DNA of 64,000 bases from positions 62,001 through 126,000 of the forward strand of contig CBFHMJ010000009.1 in assembly GCA_965656875.1 (NCBI GenBank), written 5' to 3'. The translations under genes were made by a program, and so were the position numbers. Below are positions 24,809 to 32,809 of the stretch, in pieces; the first letter of the stretch is position 1; the number at the start of each line of letters is the position of its first letter. Below the pieces are notes generated by a model. It saw nothing but the letters and a program-made list of their open reading frames with translations. It was not told where the DNA came from and ran no database searches. Origin of the DNA: CBFHMJ01 sp965656875. GTDB taxonomy: Bacteria; Pseudomonadota; Gammaproteobacteria; Enterobacterales; Alteromonadaceae.

Positions 24809-27610
24809 TCAAATCCCCCGCTTTCTGTCCAACATCTCCGCTACCTTCTTTGCCGCTTCGACTTCAGAAATCCCGTATTTCTTCATCAATTGTTCTCGTT
24901 CGGCTTTTTGGTGGGCTTCGCTCATCGCCAGTGAGAGCGTCAGGCTGGGTGGAATGGCTCGGAACAATTCGGCGAGTTTACTGCTGAGTACAACGCCTTC
25001 CGTGTAGGCGTATTCCTGTTTTTTAGCACTGGCGAGTAGGTGTTTTTGTTCTTCCGTTAATTTTTTAAATCTGGCGACTTCATCAACTTCCGCCGGTTCC
25101 AGGGCGAGGCAAAGCCACCATTCAAAGAGTGAAAGCATGACTTCGGCTTCATTAGGAAAATCAGCCATGTTTTGCGTGGCCAGCCAGAGCCAGGCACCGA
25201 GTTTTCGCCACATTTTTACGATTTTTACGACGCCCGGGGCCAATAGTGGATTTTTAGTGATGAGGTGGGCTTCGTCGGTAAGAAAAATAATCGGGCGTCC
25301 GGTGTTTTGATCGCGTTCAGCGATGTCATTGACGTTGTTCAGGATCGACATGTAGCTGACGGCAAGTTCGGCCTCTTTACTATCTTTAACAAACTCAGCG
25401 AGATCAATATGGGTGAAATCACATTCCGGCCAGAGTTCACCTTCCCGGTTAAATACCTGTCCAGCCAGGCCTTGAGTGAACATCCGCATAGCGGCGGCGT
25501 ATTCAAAGAAACGGGTTCGAACTTCTTGTGGCACCTGGTCGCTGCCAGAAATCTTAAGTAATTCATCGGCTACATGCTCAGTTAATACCTGGCGTCGCCC
25601 TTCTGTTTTGCAGGCTTTAGCGGCTTTGAGAATTGACTCGCGAATCAGTTGCTGGTCGCCGAGTTTGATGTTTTTTGCAATATCTTTTTTACCACCGGAC
25701 ACCATAATCCGGGCGATGATTTCCATCTCACCAAGGTAGTCTTTTTCAAAAGTCTCATTGTCGTCGTTCAGTTGTCCTTGCTCGAATTGCTCAAACACGG
25801 ATTCAATCGCATCGGGGCGGATTTTGGCCGTTTCACCAAACATAGCTTGTTCTTTTTCTTCTTGCTCCAGTGCTTTCAGGGCATTAGCAAACGGGGGAAT
25901 AATGGTGTTTTCACCAGCTTTCATTCGAACGCTGTGAGTCGTCACACCGTTTTCAGCAAGAAACTCTCGTAACATGCCAAAGCTGTTCCCGGCTTCAACC
26001 AAAAAAATCCGGGCGTTATACATAGCAATGATATACAACAACATCCCGGTGATTTGGGCCGATTTACCGGAGCCTGTGGGACCAAACAGGCAAAGATGCG
26101 CGTTTTTAGCCCGATCCATCGGATTAAGCGGATCAAAACACATCGGTTCACCTCCCCGGTTAAACCAGAGAGTACCGGGATTTCCGCTGCCCTTTCCCCG
26201 GCCCATAATGGGTGCAAGATTAGCGATATGCTCAGTGAATAATAGCCTTGAACGGCGGCGACTGTGTTCCATGCCGGGATCGTAATTCATCGGGAGGTTT
26301 TTAATGTAGGAATCGAGGATGATCGGATCATCAGCTTCATCCAGCGCATTCAAACCTTCGAGTTGTAGCAGAGAAATTACGTCGATCTGGTGTTGCCTGA
26401 GTTGTTCTTCTGTTTCACCACGAATGTAAAAGCATATCTCGACTGGATACAGGGTGTTGTCGTTGGCGATTCGTTCTTTGGCTTTATGAATATCATCCTT
26501 GATGCGACGGATTTTGGCATTTTCACCTTTGGCCTTTTCTTCAATTTTTTCGATACGCTTTTCAATCACATCAGCGGGTGTAATAGTCACTTTCATCGAC
26601 ATCACGGTGCCTTCTGGCATCCGGTCAAACAGCGCAACAATGTGTTTACCATTTTGTTTAGGTGCTGAAAGCGCTCCGATTTTTGGCTTTCGGCGCAAAT
26701 TCTGTACAGTGATGATTTTGTGAGGGAGATCATCGAAATACCAGCAACCTGCGTCTCTATCGCTTCTGGGGGAGCGATAAAAAAGCGCTTCAGCAAAGTC
26801 GTTTCCGTAGGGTAAGTCGTTTTCCGGATAGGGGAGTTGAGACAAGAGTTTATCGACATCACCGCCCGTTGCATCGGGTCTTGGGTTAAACCAGCGGAAC
26901 AGCCAGTCATAGAACATTCGGCCATTAACCCGAACGCTTCGAGTGCCTGACTGACTGAGCGCACTTTCCACTTTGAGCCGGACTTCTTTGAGTTCTTCAA
27001 CAGGTGTACGCTCTTTGGCCGGATGCCCCTGACGGCCAAATTTACGATAAAAAATCATACGATATGTGCGTACACTGCCTCGCCAGTTAACCCCGGTGAT
27101 AGTGTCGTCATGGAATAAACCACCTTCTTTACAAACATCTTTCAGGTGCTTAAAAATATAGGGGAAATAGGCCTCACGTAGTGGATTGTCCTGCCCACGT
27201 TCCTGGCTGTATTGTGTGACATCGTTGATAAAGCTTTGTAGCGACAGTACATCACTCTGATAAAACTCTACCACCCAGGGATAACGATCATGGGCAGGGA
27301 AAACTTCGTTGAGCAGGCTTTTAAAATTGTCACGCACCCGGGCCAGTTCATTAGGTGGTATACCTTCTGCGTTGGTCGGGTAAATGTCGTAAACTGCGGC
27401 AACACTCTTCTCATCATCCAGTAAAAAACATTCGTCTTCGGGGAGATACTCCGTCCAGGGCAGTTTGTCGATGAAACTTTTTCGACTGGCATACAAGGCT
27501 GCGACATCTTGCATTGTGGTCATTTCTTCGGGTTCTCTGTCGTACAATTTAAAGCTGTCGGCAATCACTTGTGCCAGTTGTTTGGCTTGTTTCAAGATCG
27601 GTTCACTCAT
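24809..27610 (-). CDS. VirB4-family T4SS ATPase (TIGR03744, PFL_4706 type)
   Basis: 933 residues. It is the large cytoplasmic/inner-membrane ATPase that powers T4SS pilus assembly and substrate transfer. The N-terminal half is the TraC/VirB4 domain. The ATPase core has GPTGSGKS (Walker A, near residue 510), the DEAH Walker B near residue 779 (PIIFLTDEAHLI), and a conserved WLATQNMADFP motif after it. Length is normal. ATG overlaps the upstream lipoprotein stop by 4 bases. In related elements the next genes are DsbC and PFL_4709; here the Fic gene and pilus operon follow. Confidence 0.92.
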   Translation of the reverse strand: MSEPILKQAKQLAQVIADSFKLYDREPEEMTTMQDVAALYASRKSFIDKLPWTEYLPEDECFLLDDEKSVAAVYDIYPTNAEGIPPNELARVRDNFKSLLNEVFPAHDRYPWVVEFYQSDVLSLQSFINDVTQYSQERGQDNPLREAYFPYIFKHLKDVCKEGGLFHDDTITGVNWRGSVRTYRMIFYRKFGRQGHPAKERTPVEELKEVRLKVESALSQSGTRSVRVNGRMFYDWLFRWFNPRPDATGGDVDKLLSQLPYPENDLPYGNDFAEALFYRSPRSDRDAGCWYFDDLPHKIITVQNLRRKPKIGALSAPKQNGKHIVALFDRMPEGTVMSMKVTITPADVIEKRIEKIEEKAKGENAKIRRIKDDIHKAKERIANDNTLYPVEICFYIRGETEEQLRQHQIDVISLLQLEGLNALDEADDPIILDSYIKNLPMNYDPGMEHSRRRSRLLFTEHIANLAPIMGRGKGSGNPGTLWFNRGGEPMCFDPLNPMDRAKNAHLCLFGPTGSGKSAQITGMLLYIIAMYNARIFLVEAGNSFGMLREFLAENGVTTHSVRMKAGENTIIPPFANALKALEQEEKEQAMFGETAKIRPDAIESVFEQFEQGQLNDDNETFEKDYLGEMEIIARIMVSGGKKDIAKNIKLGDQQLIRESILKAAKACKTEGRRQVLTEHVADELLKISGSDQVPQEVRTRFFEYAAAMRMFTQGLAGQVFNREGELWPECDFTHIDLAEFVKDSKEAELAVSYMSILNNVNDIAERDQNTGRPIIFLTDEAHLITKNPLLAPGVVKIVKMWRKLGAWLWLATQNMADFPNEAEVMLSLFEWWLCLALEPAEVDEVARFKKLTEEQKHLLASAKKQEYAYTEGVVLSSKLAELFRAIPPSLTLSLAMSEAHQKAEREQLMKKYGISEVEAAKKVAEMLDRKRGI

Positions 27611-27972
27611 CGCTGGGCCTTATTACCGGAGAGGCGGTAATGTACTTTTTCATACATGGGGAACGAAACGGTATAGCCGGGAATAATCACACCGTCCCTG
27701 GCTGAGCGGTGAGGATAAATAAACATTTCGAGTTCGGGGTTCGCAATGCGTTGCCCCTGACCATGAAACGCGGCTACCTGATTAATATCGTTTTCAAGTG
27801 GGCGTTGCTGAATATCACTCATTGTTGCTGACGATATGGCACTGTCCTGTTCGTGAACATGTCGCCGGTAATGTTCCGCCATCGTTGGCCCGTTTCGTGA
27901 GAGTTCGAATGGAGAGAAACTGGCGCATCCGGTATTAATACAAAGCACTGACAGCATGATAACTTTCTTCAT
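27607..27972 (-). CDS. Conjugative transfer lipoprotein, TIGR03751 family
   Basis: 121 residues. Signal peptide and lipobox (MKKVIMLSVLCINTGC, Cys16), then a region with the family pattern STMSDIQQRPL, an internal NPELEMFIYPH and a basic C terminus. The start at 27972 is chosen for the lipobox and the AAAGGTG ribosome-binding site; the long open frame before it is the antisense or alternative frame of the upstream gene. It overlaps the TIGR03752 gene by 38 bases. It resembles TraV-type lipoproteins that anchor the T4SS core in the outer membrane. Confidence 0.8.
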   Translation of the reverse strand: MKKVIMLSVLCINTGCASFSPFELSRNGPTMAEHYRRHVHEQDSAISSATMSDIQQRPLENDINQVAAFHGQGQRIANPELEMFIYPHRSARDGVIIPGYTVSFPMYEKVHYRLSGNKAQR

Positions 27973-29281
27973 AGCGCACCTTTCTGTTAGTTGGAACGTA
28001 ATCAATGGCAACATCCTGAACAAACAATAACGACACTTTCTCACCCGGCGGCACATATACCGCTTCGTAGATGCTACTGAAGCGCTCTTTAAGTTGTTCC
28101 ACAACCTGATCAAGCGCACCCTTCGCCATACCACCAGCAGCAAACGCACCAGAGCTGCCCGCAAGTTGGGTGTTTCCCGTATTGTTATTCGTTGATTGCT
28201 GCATATTGGCCGCCATTTCAGCGTAGGCCGCTGCACCACCAATCAGGCCTTGCCCCAGCAAATATTCAGACGCGTTAGAAACAACTTTTCCTTTTACGCA
28301 AGGATTGCCCCATTCATCCCCAATGACAGCAACAGGCTGATCGTAACTACCTTTTTGATTAAAGATGCGCCCATCTTCAAAGTTGAATGTCAGGCTTAAA
28401 ATCTTGCCGCGAACGCATTCGAATGCTTTATCACCCACGCCCACACCGCTGGCAATAGCGTTTTTAACGCCATCTAAAGTGTGTCCATTTGCCATCAAGA
28501 CATGTCTGGACAGCACGATTTGAAATCGAAATGGATCATGTACCTGGCCTTTACGTTCAATCCGTCCGACCAGGCCAGTGATTGCCGTCGCGCCGTGCAT
28601 GGAGCTGTCGCCGTGGATAGTGGCAAAGGGAATCGCAGCAGATGACAAGGCTGATTGATGTTGTGTAGCAAGAGATGATGAAGTGTCATCAGAGAAATTC
28701 ATTTCATCATCAAATACAGCTGCACTGGAGAAAGTATTTTGCTCGGCCAAAGCAGGATCGTGATCAACCGGATACTGCCAAACAATGTGATCATCTGTAT
28801 CGCCATCGGTGTAATCAGTTGCCACTGCCAACTCATCATCAAGATTGATAGTAAATTCATCGTTACCAGCAGCACGGTGCTGGTCATAGCGAGTCTCCTG
28901 GTTTTTAATCGCCGTTAGTGCTCGTTCCAGATCTTGCGTTTTTCGCGTCACCAGTTCATCAACCTGTTGTAATATCGCTTCCTGATCAATCGGTGATTCT
29001 GGCAGGGTAATATCGGTCGCTTTGAGCACGGCCAAATCGTCCTTAGTAACCAAATTGTTCAGGGAAGCTTTTAGCCTGGCTTGTTCAGCTTCCACATTGG
29101 ATAAATGTCCACTAAGCGCCGCTATATCTTCACTTTCAGTAACCATCGGATAAGCGACTGATGGTGATGCAGAACGTGGGCCTGATGGTGGTGGCGTATC
29201 ATCTTCGCTCGTCGTGACCATGTATAAAGGTACAATCACAACCACAGCAGCAACGCCTTTCACTAGTGGATTTTGGCTCAT
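27935..29281 (-). CDS. TraB/VirB10-like T4SS core protein (TIGR03752, PFL_4705)
   Basis: 448 residues. An N-terminal membrane anchor (MSQNPLVKGVAAVVVIVPLYMV), a Pro-rich spacer (EDDTPPPSGP), a coiled-coil (residues ~55-130), a variable region, and a C-terminal beta-barrel domain (GLVGRIERKGQVHDPFRFQIVL...). It spans the periplasm and joins inner- and outer-membrane rings. The start is ATG at 29281, where ATGA overlaps the upstream stop. An in-frame TTG two codons earlier is less likely. The C terminus ends in VRYEESYHAVSALY. Confidence 0.85.
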   Translation of the reverse strand: MSQNPLVKGVAAVVVIVPLYMVTTSEDDTPPPSGPRSASPSVAYPMVTESEDIAALSGHLSNVEAEQARLKASLNNLVTKDDLAVLKATDITLPESPIDQEAILQQVDELVTRKTQDLERALTAIKNQETRYDQHRAAGNDEFTINLDDELAVATDYTDGDTDDHIVWQYPVDHDPALAEQNTFSSAAVFDDEMNFSDDTSSSLATQHQSALSSAAIPFATIHGDSSMHGATAITGLVGRIERKGQVHDPFRFQIVLSRHVLMANGHTLDGVKNAIASGVGVGDKAFECVRGKILSLTFNFEDGRIFNQKGSYDQPVAVIGDEWGNPCVKGKVVSNASEYLLGQGLIGGAAAYAEMAANMQQSTNNNTGNTQLAGSSGAFAAGGMAKGALDQVVEQLKERFSSIYEAVYVPPGEKVSLLFVQDVAIDYVPTNRKVRYEESYHAVSALY

Positions 29282-30153
29282 TCGCAAGCACTCCCCTTCT
29301 CAGTTACCGCTTTGTCGAAAGGTAACCGGCTCAACAAATAGACCAGGGTGTAATTTTTGTTACTGGATGCCGGATATATGTGCTTAAACTGAGGCGTTAC
29401 TGAATGGAAATCGCCACGAATGAAGCACGGCTGAATCGTGACTTCCTGTTGTGAAACATTCGACAGTTTCATCGCCGTGACAAACAGGCCTCCCCCCTGC
29501 CAGCTAGCCACAACTTCTCCCGTCAATTTACCACCTCGATAAATATGCGGTTGCAATGGTTGTCGCACCGGTATCCGTTGGATGCCGGGAGTAGCTTCGA
29601 TATAAACATCATCGGGGGCGTACAGCGCTTGTGCTGCATATTGCACCAAATCAATTGGCGAAGGTTGTTCCGTACCTGCCGCCAGCCGGTAACTTGTTGG
29701 TCCTGAATTCGTCGGATTTATTGATGGTTTTTGATATTCAGACGTTTCAGCACTGACTATCACCAAATCATCGCTCACTGGAATCATGCGCCCGCTATCC
29801 GGATTGTCATGAGTTGTATGCTCACTGGCTGAAAGCTCCAGCATGTAAAATTGTTCGGTGTTTAGTCCTCGAAATAACGCCCGGGTCTTAAATGCTTGCC
29901 TGGGTTTTATAAAGAACACTGTGTTGATCAGTGAGTTATCAAACCATGCACTATAGGCGGCTTTGTACGCAAACTTCACCGGTTCAGGAAAGTGGATTTT
30001 TCGTTCCTGTTCGATATTCAGCGCGACATATATTTGCTTGCCTTCACGCCAGACCACTTGTTCCGCCTGAGCTGCACCAGTAAACAACAGCGTGAGGAAC
30101 CCGATCAGTATCCAGACGACCCGGGGACCCCGTCTTACTATCCAAACCTTCAT
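29278..30153 (-). CDS. TraK-like T4SS protein (TIGR03749, PFL_4704)
   Basis: 291 residues, secreted (signal peptide ending TGAAQA). The mature protein starts EQVVWREGKQIYVALNIEQERKIHFPEPV, the hallmark of the family. The last ~60 residues (EVTIQPCFIRGDFHSVTPQFKHIYPASSNKNYTLVYLLSRLPF) are well conserved in it. It corresponds to TraK/VirB9, building the outer-membrane core with TIGR03751 and TIGR03752. Its stop overlaps the next start. Confidence 0.85.
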   Translation of the reverse strand: MKVWIVRRGPRVVWILIGFLTLLFTGAAQAEQVVWREGKQIYVALNIEQERKIHFPEPVKFAYKAAYSAWFDNSLINTVFFIKPRQAFKTRALFRGLNTEQFYMLELSASEHTTHDNPDSGRMIPVSDDLVIVSAETSEYQKPSINPTNSGPTSYRLAAGTEQPSPIDLVQYAAQALYAPDDVYIEATPGIQRIPVRQPLQPHIYRGGKLTGEVVASWQGGGLFVTAMKLSNVSQQEVTIQPCFIRGDFHSVTPQFKHIYPASSNKNYTLVYLLSRLPFDKAVTEKGSACE

Positions 30154-30156
30154 GAT

Positions 30157-30765
30157 TTACTTTAGCCTCGTTGGTTTGTCGTGAAGCCCGCTAATCGCGA
30201 GTCGCCAGGGATTTTTCTCTCTGTCGATATCAAAACGTGTAATCACCAGTGGATAACGGACTACTGCATCTCGCACCGATTTAGGGCCGATGTATTCTTT
30301 TTCGCGAACATCGAGATAGACAATCCATTTATCGTTCCCAAGCGGGACAACTTTGGCTTCGTCATACCCTTCATATTCAGAGATCGCACGTATCCGATTA
30401 CGATTATGCGACGATAACTGATTAGCCTGTTTCAACAGCGCTGGACGGTAAGTATCTGTTAAGAAATAGCCATAACGTCGAATATTCTGGCTAAACTCAA
30501 CGCCGCAATTGCCTTCACAGCGGTATATCTTTTGAAACAGAGTGAGTGCAAAGGCATAGACTTCATGCGCCTGATATTCATTAACTTTGACCATACCGCC
30601 CCGAGATAAATCGGGTGGAAAATGGCATTCAAATTCCTTGGGCAAAGTCGCTAACAGCCAATGAGCATGCAGTACTAATCCAAATAACGCGGAACAGAAG
30701 ATGGTAAGCACACGGATCACCCGATCCTTACGATCACTCTCTTTTATAGCTCGACTCGTAATCAC
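30157..30765 (-). CDS. TraE-like T4SS protein (TIGR03746, PFL_4703)
   Basis: 202 residues, GTG start 3 bp after the previous stop. One N-terminal membrane segment (VLTIFCSALFGLVLHAHWLLATL), then a periplasmic domain with YAFALTLFQKIYRCEGNCGVEF, YRPALLKQANQL and KEYIGPKSVRDAVVRYPLVI, all in the family layout. It is the counterpart of TraE/VirB8 that nucleates channel assembly at the inner membrane. Confidence 0.85.
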   Translation of the reverse strand: MITSRAIKESDRKDRVIRVLTIFCSALFGLVLHAHWLLATLPKEFECHFPPDLSRGGMVKVNEYQAHEVYAFALTLFQKIYRCEGNCGVEFSQNIRRYGYFLTDTYRPALLKQANQLSSHNRNRIRAISEYEGYDEAKVVPLGNDKWIVYLDVREKEYIGPKSVRDAVVRYPLVITRFDIDREKNPWRLAISGLHDKPTRLK

Positions 30766-30768
30766 CTG

Positions 30769-31176
30769 TTATTTCTCTCTGTCTCGTTGACGCCCTAATC
30801 CCCAGACTCGAGTCTCGAAAATAAACTCAGCACTTCGTAAGCCTTTTTCAGCCAACAACAACTGCAGTTTTTGCTCGACATAGCCCGGTGGTTTACCACG
30901 TCTCGCTCGTTCCAGTACCGTTGCAATGATAAATACGGCAAATACAGGGAACAGAAAAACAAACACCAGAATTAACATGGGAATACCAATAAGCAGTGCC
31001 AGTAAAATGCCTACCGGCGCACCAGCTATCAGTGCCGCGACAAACACCAGTTTAATTTCGGCATCAGTCAGCCCTTTAAACACCACTGGCTCTTCATTGA
31101 GAAAATCGCCAGTGAAACCATCAGTGAATTCGGATTCATCCACTATGATCCCGCCTGCGGTGTTCTTTGGACCCAT
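30769..31176 (-). CDS. Conjugative transfer protein, TIGR03750 family (TraL-like)
   Basis: About 135 residues, with EPVVFKGLTDAEIKLVF followed by two closely spaced membrane helices (VFVAALIAGAPVGILLALLIG and MLILVFVFLFPVFAVFII) and a basic tail (ERARRGKPPGYVEQKLQ). This matches the small TraL-like inner-membrane proteins of GI-type systems. The start is uncertain: ATG at 31176 overlaps the upstream gene by 34 bases, while GTG at 31143 overlaps its stop by one base and has GGCGGGA upstream. Family members start close to the EPVVF motif, so the GTG is quite possible. Confidence 0.75.
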   Translation of the reverse strand: MGPKNTAGGIIVDESEFTDGFTGDFLNEEPVVFKGLTDAEIKLVFVAALIAGAPVGILLALLIGIPMLILVFVFLFPVFAVFIIATVLERARRGKPPGYVEQKLQLLLAEKGLRSAEFIFETRVWGLGRQRDREK

Positions 31177-31523
31177 GTATCTGCCCAGTTCATCATTAAA
31201 ATAGTTAGGGCCAACAACGCTACACCACCGACAACGTGGCCACCTAAATCGATCCAACTGCCTCGCTCATTAGTAATATCGTTATATTTTTTCATCACAC
31301 CTTTACCAATCGTAAAGACGAAAAACGCGGCAATACCGGCAATGACAATTTTTACGCCCTGAGCCATCAACCAGAACAGTGTTGAAAATGCGCCGTCATT
31401 CGGCGCATTTTTTCCAACAAATTGTTCTGTCGCTGGAATATCCGCAGCTGCATCCATTGCCAGAATGAGCCAGATCCAACAGGTGTTTGTCAGTGAACGA
31501 ATGAGTGTTTTTGGATTTTTCAT
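31143..31523 (-). CDS. Conjugative transfer protein, TIGR03745 family
   Basis: 126 residues with a signal peptide (cut after AAADI or nearby) and two membrane helices (FWLMAQGVKIVIAGIAAFFVFTIG and VVGGVALLALTILMMNWA). The GSWIDLGGHVVGGV stretch is characteristic. Topology resembles TraA/VirB2 pilin-like proteins, and this protein together with TIGR03758 is thought to include the T4SS pilin-like subunit; the exact role is not proven. AGAGAGGC precedes ATG. Confidence 0.8.
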   Translation of the reverse strand: MKNPKTLIRSLTNTCWIWLILAMDAAADIPATEQFVGKNAPNDGAFSTLFWLMAQGVKIVIAGIAAFFVFTIGKGVMKKYNDITNERGSWIDLGGHVVGGVALLALTILMMNWADTWVQRTPQAGS

Positions 31524-31573
31524 AAGCCTCTCTCAGCATATTTGTCTAGGTATAAGTGGTACATCAGAAGGAT

Positions 31574-31783
31574 TTAAAGCATCAGAATAAAAACAGTGAC
31601 AATCATCAGCAGCACGACATCAAAAAACAGATCACTGGCAGACAACTCACCTTGTAGCCAGCGTAAATAGCTGCTCCTGATAATGACACCAGCGAAAATC
31701 GCGGTAATCGATGCTAATGTGAGCAATATTCCATTTTTTAAATCAGCGGCAGAAATACCGGCGGAATCAGCGAATATGTCCAT
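31574..31783 (-). CDS. Small membrane T4SS protein, TIGR03758 (PFL_4701, DUF3262)
   Basis: 69 residues with two membrane helices (LLTLASITAIFAGVIIRSSYL and LFFDVVLLMIVTVFILML) and a W-rich turn between them. ATG at 31783 has GGAG seven bases upstream and overlaps the end of the RAQPRD gene. This is a constant member of the GI-type block, between RAQPRD and TIGR03745. Confidence 0.8.
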   Translation of the reverse strand: MDIFADSAGISAADLKNGILLTLASITAIFAGVIIRSSYLRWLQGELSASDLFFDVVLLMIVTVFILML

Positions 31784-32063
31784 AATCAAACTCCAGCGGG
31801 GTTAGTTTTTTGGGTTGTCGGGAGGGATTATTGAGATGCCGCTTAATAGCGGCGCGCATCTCTCGCAAATCACGGATCAGAGCTTCGTAATGAAATTGTT
31901 CAACATCATCAGAGCGACGTAATCGACTGGTGTCATAAACATCCTGCACCAGGTAGTCCAACTCTCGGTTTATTCGCTGCAATTCCTGCTTTTCATCATG
32001 GGTTGTCGCCAGTAATCCGTTGGAAAACACCAGGAGAAAAACAGCTAACCATCTGACTTTCAT
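31767..32063 (-). CDS. RAQPRD-family protein (TIGR01690)
   Basis: 98 residues, secreted (MKVRWLAVFLLVFSNGLLA). The mature part is helical and charged; near the C terminus RQPKKLTPLEFDY takes the place of the family's name-giving RAQPRD box, so the motif is degenerate. AAGAGGTGAAGC precedes ATG. It is the first gene of the proximal T4SS block and presumably lies behind its promoter. Confidence 0.75.
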   Translation of the reverse strand: MKVRWLAVFLLVFSNGLLATTHDEKQELQRINRELDYLVQDVYDTSRLRRSDDVEQFHYEALIRDLREMRAAIKRHLNNPSRQPKKLTPLEFDYGHIR

Positions 32064-32124
32064 GCTTCACCTCTTGTTATTGTGAAGCGACGACAATAGT
32101 TAATTTACGGAGAGATTGCTGGGG

Positions 32125-32153
32125 AAAACCCCGGTGAAATTACCGGGGTTTTT
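32125..32153. terminator. Hairpin upstream of the proximal T4SS operon
   Basis: AAAACCCCGGT, loop GAAATT, ACCGGGGTTTT followed by one more T. Located 62-90 bp before the RAQPRD start. On the minus strand it could be a leader hairpin or, with the neighbouring hairpin at 32181, a double terminator for read-through from the 1016-residue protein gene. Confidence 0.55.
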
Positions 32154-32180
32154 GGGGTGAGGTTCATGAACAAAACATCA

Positions 32181-32207
32181 AAAAAACCGCTGGAATTCCA
32201 GCAGTTT
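32181..32207 (-). terminator. Terminator for minus-strand read-through
   Basis: On the minus strand GCTGG, AATT, CCAGC, GG and then T residues. It isolates the T4SS operon from transcripts coming from 35825. Confidence 0.65.
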
Positions 32208-32347
32208 TGTCATTAATAGCCGTTAGATTCATGTATTAATCAAACTAATTCCCATATTGCAAACAACCTCATTTCTGTCAAAATACTTTGTGATATTACC
32301 CATACAAGAAACATCACAACGTATATTAAAAGACATCGGAGAGTGCA

Positions 32348-32809
32348 ATGGACCTGGCACAAACGGCTACTTCAGAAAATATTATTCATTCAATCTGGCT
32401 TACGATGCTGATTACAGGCATTTTAGGAGGAATACTCGCCTGGTACAGAGAACAACACAATGACAAAACTTCTACTCAGAATCTGATCGCTCATTGCATT
32501 TCAGGCATTCTGGCAACTTTTATGGTTCCACTTTTTCTTCAGATGATAGGTAGTTCATTACTCAAAGATTTAGCACCTGAGTACCATCAATTTTATGTTT
32601 TTATTGGATTTTGTAGCGCAGCCGCTTATATCTCTCAGACGTTCGCTAATAAAGTTTCAGAGCGAATGATGCAAGACACGCAACAAAAAGCTCAGGGGGC
32701 AATACAAAAGGTTCATCGCGGCCTTGCCCGGAAAGCCGCAATGAACCAAAGTTTACTCACTGCCCACCAACCCATCACATCAACTTCATCCAGGTTTGTT
32801 GCGTTTTGA
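32348..32809 (+). CDS. Small integral membrane protein (possibly YEATS-associated-helix type)
   Basis: 153 residues. GGAGAGTGCA precedes ATG. Three membrane segments: SIWLTMLITGILGGILAWY, HCISGILATFMVPLFLQMIGSSLL, and YVFIGFCSAAAYISQTFA, then a long helical, charged tail. The order GGILAWYRE / VPLFL.MI.S.L / FIGFC.AAA.IS..F is reminiscent of small membrane proteins annotated as YEATS-associated helix-containing, which accompany predicted sensor or defence genes; this is from memory and unsure. Its last 35 bases overlap the end of the convergent 1016-residue gene. Confidence 0.6.
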   Translation: MDLAQTATSENIIHSIWLTMLITGILGGILAWYREQHNDKTSTQNLIAHCISGILATFMVPLFLQMIGSSLLKDLAPEYHQFYVFIGFCSAAAYISQTFANKVSERMMQDTQQKAQGAIQKVHRGLARKAAMNQSLLTAHQPITSTSSRFVAF

